A DNA stretch of 7,786 bases from JBOFDK01 sp051656485 (lineage in GTDB: Bacteria; Bacillota; Clostridia; Lachnospirales; Cellulosilyticaceae), in contig JBOGBZ010000082.1 in assembly GCA_051656485.1 (NCBI GenBank), positions 1 through 7,786 on the forward strand, read 5' to 3'. The notes under the pieces were generated by a model. The model ran no database searches, was not told the origin of the DNA, and saw nothing but the letters and a program-made list of their open reading frames with translations. Shown here piece after piece: positions 6,342-7,786 of the stretch (its first letter is position 1; each line of letters opens with the position of its first letter). The position numbers and the translations under genes were made by a program.

Positions 6342-6884
6342 ATGAAAAGTCAAAAGAAAGTAGTTATAGTAGATGCATGTATAGCTAGAAGTGCATCGAA
6401 ATCAGAGCATCCTGTATCTACCGCATGCAGAAGTGTATTAGAGCAGGTTAGGGAACAAGGATATTATATAGGGATGAATAAGATGTTGTTTCAAGAATGG
6501 CGTAAGCATAATTCTAGATATGCGAGTGCATGGCTAGCTTCTATGGTTAGTAGTAAAAAAATTTACACTGTAACTACGGAAAATTTGGAAATTAGAGAAA
6601 AAGCAATAAAGGAATATGAAGTACATAAAAGAATTAGTGAAAAAGAGGCAACAGCAATACTTAAGGATATACACCTATTAGATGTAGTTTTTGAAACTAA
6701 TGGTGTGCTATTTTCTTGTGATGAAAATATTAGAGTGTTATTTTATAGAATAAGTAATCAAATAGGTGAAATTGTTAATGTTATATGGATAAACCCAGTA
6801 AATGATAAAGAAGCAGTAGATTACTTTTTTAGGGATGATATTAGATTGAAGTCTACGAAAACGATAGGGCATTTATGTAGTTAA
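6342..6884 (+). CDS. PIN-domain nuclease, partner of the AAA ATPase
   Basis: PIN domains are metal-dependent RNases, best known from VapC toxins. All four acidic positions appear to be present: Asp11 in VVIVDACIARS, Glu52 in LFQEW, Asp109 in LKDIHLLD and Asp127 in LFSCDENIR. The order and spacing (strand-Asp, ExW, KDxHLL, SxDExxR) are typical of PIN proteins. At 180 residues it is somewhat longer than VapC (about 130), with an extra C-terminal 45 residues. The ATG follows GGAG (6331-6334) by seven bases and the ATPase stop by 16, so the two are one operon. There is no small VapB-type antitoxin, so the ATPase is the likely controller. I infer an RNA-cutting effector, perhaps in phage defence; the substrate is unknown. 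No signal peptide or membrane segment is visible. Confidence 0.85.
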   Translation: MKSQKKVVIVDACIARSASKSEHPVSTACRSVLEQVREQGYYIGMNKMLFQEWRKHNSRYASAWLASMVSSKKIYTVTTENLEIREKAIKEYEVHKRISEKEATAILKDIHLLDVVFETNGVLFSCDENIRVLFYRISNQIGEIVNVIWINPVNDKEAVDYFFRDDIRLKSTKTIGHLCS

Positions 6885-6916
6885 TAAAACATATATACTA
6901 TTAATTAGCTTGGATA

Positions 6917-7093
6917 TACCACGACTTATTTCCAGAGCCTAAATTATGGAAAACCACGACTTATTTCTAAAAAGAGCATAATAAAAAACAAAAGTCGAGG
7001 TCAAATACCACGACTTTTGTTTTTTTTAGGGAAAATTATCCAACGTATTTTCAAGGTTTACAAGGATATCAAATACCACGACTTATTTCCAGA
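6917..7093 (+). repeat. Four irregular copies of ACCACGACTT(ATTTC)
   Basis: Copies lie at 6918-6932, 6953-6967, 7007-7016 (short) and 7075-7089. Copies 1 and 4 share the 20 bases TACCACGACTTATTTCCAGA (6917-6936, 7074-7093). Copies 3 and 4 share TCAAATACCACGACTT. Start-to-start distances are 35, 54 and 68, so this is neither a CRISPR array nor a regular tandem repeat. Copy 3 is the descending arm of the terminator at 6983-7027. The rest of the 6885-7136 gap shows no gene. Confidence 0.85.
6983..7027 (+). terminator. Terminator of the ATPase-PIN operon, containing repeat copy 3
   Basis: A perfect 15-bp stem (6983-6997 with 7011-7025) continues past one A-A mismatch into GGT/ACC with a CAAAT loop, and ends in eight Ts (7020-7027). 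The matching A run on the left means it could also work on the minus strand. It begins about 100 bases after the PIN stop codon. Confidence 0.9.
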
Positions 7094-7114
7094 TTACAGG
7101 CGTGTGTTTATAAA
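7086..7114 (+). promoter_or_regulatory. Possible promoter of the lipoprotein gene, -35 in repeat copy 4
   Basis: TTTCCA (7086-7091) and TATAAA (7109-7114) are separated by 17 bases. The -35 lies within repeat copy 4. A promoter is expected here because the terminator ends at 7027 and the gene starts at 7137. Confidence 0.4.
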
Positions 7115-7136
7115 GTTAAGCAATGGGGGAGAGGAA

Positions 7137-7757
7137 ATGAAATTATTGAAAAAGAGACGCAGTAAGTGGAAGCAAGGCAGTAGAAAAAAGAAGGCAACGC
7201 TTGTTTTAGGGATTGTAGTAGGTATAGGGAGTATTTGTGTGGGATGCTCTAGCTATAATGGCACGAATCAACAGTTAATGGATACTAAGGAAGTGACGGA
7301 GGAGCAAACACAACCTAAAGAAGAGGTGCCGTCTATAACAGATGAAGAAATGATTGATTTAGTGGCAGATGCAGAAGATGCTGTAGAGGAGATACTTTAT
7401 GGGATTGATTACGATCAAGAGTCAAGTATAGAGAATTACGGCGTAGCCATTGAACAGTTTAATGGTAAGGAAAAAATCATCGAACATCTAAGCACATACT
7501 GGGTTGATACTTATGCGGAGGCGTTTATAGATATTTATGGGATAAAATTCGAAAATGGGAAGACTTATATTCCTATAGGCGATGGCACTTCACCAAAGTA
7601 TAGAGAGGGTAAAGTAGTTTCCAATAAAGAGAAGGGGAAAGAACGAGAAATCATAATAGATTGTCCGAGTGGGTATGATGAAAATGAAGTATCAACGGAG
7701 AAAAGAACGCTTATCTATGAGAATAATAAATGGGTGGTAAAAGACAGAGGGAAATGA
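7137..7757 (+). CDS. Lipoprotein, IseA-like (possible DL-endopeptidase inhibitor)
   Basis: IseA (YoeB) of Bacillus binds cell-wall DL-endopeptidases and restrains autolysis; this 206-residue protein may act similarly outside the membrane. The frame opens at a TTG (7017) inside the terminator T tract, but the ATG at 7137, just after GGGGGAGAGG (7125-7134), is clearly the start. Residues 1-19 are highly basic and 20-36 hydrophobic, followed by CVGCSS with the lipidated Cys at 37. The lipobox has Cys at -3, which is unusual. An acidic, flexible linker (about 40-62) leads to a domain from 65. The pattern HLSTYWVDTYAEAFID, GKTYIPIGDGTS and TLIYENNKWVV follows the IseA order (Yl-x-Yt, GklaqP-x-aDGgS, vtFky-x-gkGWrV) from memory. 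The family call is moderate; lipoprotein status is firmer. Confidence 0.75.
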   Translation: MKLLKKRRSKWKQGSRKKKATLVLGIVVGIGSICVGCSSYNGTNQQLMDTKEVTEEQTQPKEEVPSITDEEMIDLVADAEDAVEEILYGIDYDQESSIENYGVAIEQFNGKEKIIEHLSTYWVDTYAEAFIDIYGIKFENGKTYIPIGDGTSPKYREGKVVSNKEKGKEREIIIDCPSGYDENEVSTEKRTLIYENNKWVVKDRGK

Positions 7758-7762
7758 AGGGG

Positions 7763-7786
7763 GTAAGGCATCGAAAGATGCTTTGC
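7763..7786 (+). terminator. Terminator after the lipoprotein gene (cut by window end)
   Basis: A stem of about ten pairs (7763-7772 with 7777-7786, two of them G-T) surrounds a GAAA tetraloop, five bases after the stop. The T tract would lie beyond the window. The outer ends (GGTAA and CTTTGC) resemble those of the terminator at 2766-2797. Confidence 0.75.

Noticed and set aside
6342..6884. Ordinary VapBC toxin gene
   Set aside because: There is no small antitoxin gene next to it; the immediate partner is a large AAA ATPase, and the protein is longer than typical VapC.
6917..7027. Type III toxin-antitoxin RNA repeats
   Set aside because: Such repeats precede the toxin gene in regular tandem array; here they follow the PIN gene and are irregular.
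6917..7093. CRISPR array
   Set aside because: There are only four copies, one shortened, with distances of 35, 54 and 68 bases and no Cas genes; one copy is part of a terminator.
7017..7136. Upstream extension of the lipoprotein to a TTG at 7017
   Set aside because: It would start in the terminator T tract and put 40 residues before the signal peptide; the ATG at 7137 has a strong ribosome binding site.

Overview
The window looks like a chromosomal segment of a low-GC, endospore-former-type Firmicute, probably a clostridium and perhaps Lachnospiraceae-like. The signs are strong AGGAGG-type ribosome binding sites, AT-rich DNA, stem-plus-T-tract terminators, a SpoIID/LytB-domain protein and an IseA-like lipoprotein. 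I cannot name the species.

Left part (1-2797), core-like. The window opens inside a structured RNA that resembles the 3' half of 6S RNA and ends at a textbook terminator. Next comes an 832-residue membrane-anchored SpoIID/LytB protein with its own terminator. One hand-counted stretch of this gene (1681-1740) is about 47% GC.

Middle part (2798-4694), accessory and mostly unrecognised. Three small plus-strand genes encode 229, 110 and 86 residue proteins that I cannot assign to a family. A 17-bp inverted repeat follows the first, and a perfect 22-bp inverted repeat begins inside the stop codon of the third. On the minus strand, an 82-residue two-membrane-segment protein with a perfect Shine-Dalgarno converges on that repeat.

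Right part (4695-6884) is the most interesting. A leader region holds a possible 21-codon ORF over a hairpin, an extended -10 promoter and an operator-like palindrome. It precedes a tight two-gene operon: an AAA ATPase of the DUF3696/OLD-like type, followed 16 bases later by an intact PIN-domain nuclease. One hand-counted stretch here (5521-5580) is about 30% GC, which suggests horizontal acquisition. An ATPase sensor paired with a PIN RNase is a plausible anti-phage or abortive-infection module.

Immediately after the operon (6917-7093) are four irregularly spaced copies of ACCACGACTT(ATTTC). The third forms the descending arm of the operon's terminator, and the fourth overlaps a possible -35 box for the last gene. 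That gene (7137-7757) encodes a lipoprotein resembling the IseA family of cell-wall DL-endopeptidase inhibitors. It ends in a terminator cut by the window edge. The two flanking genes both concern the cell wall, while the interior looks like an inserted accessory island.
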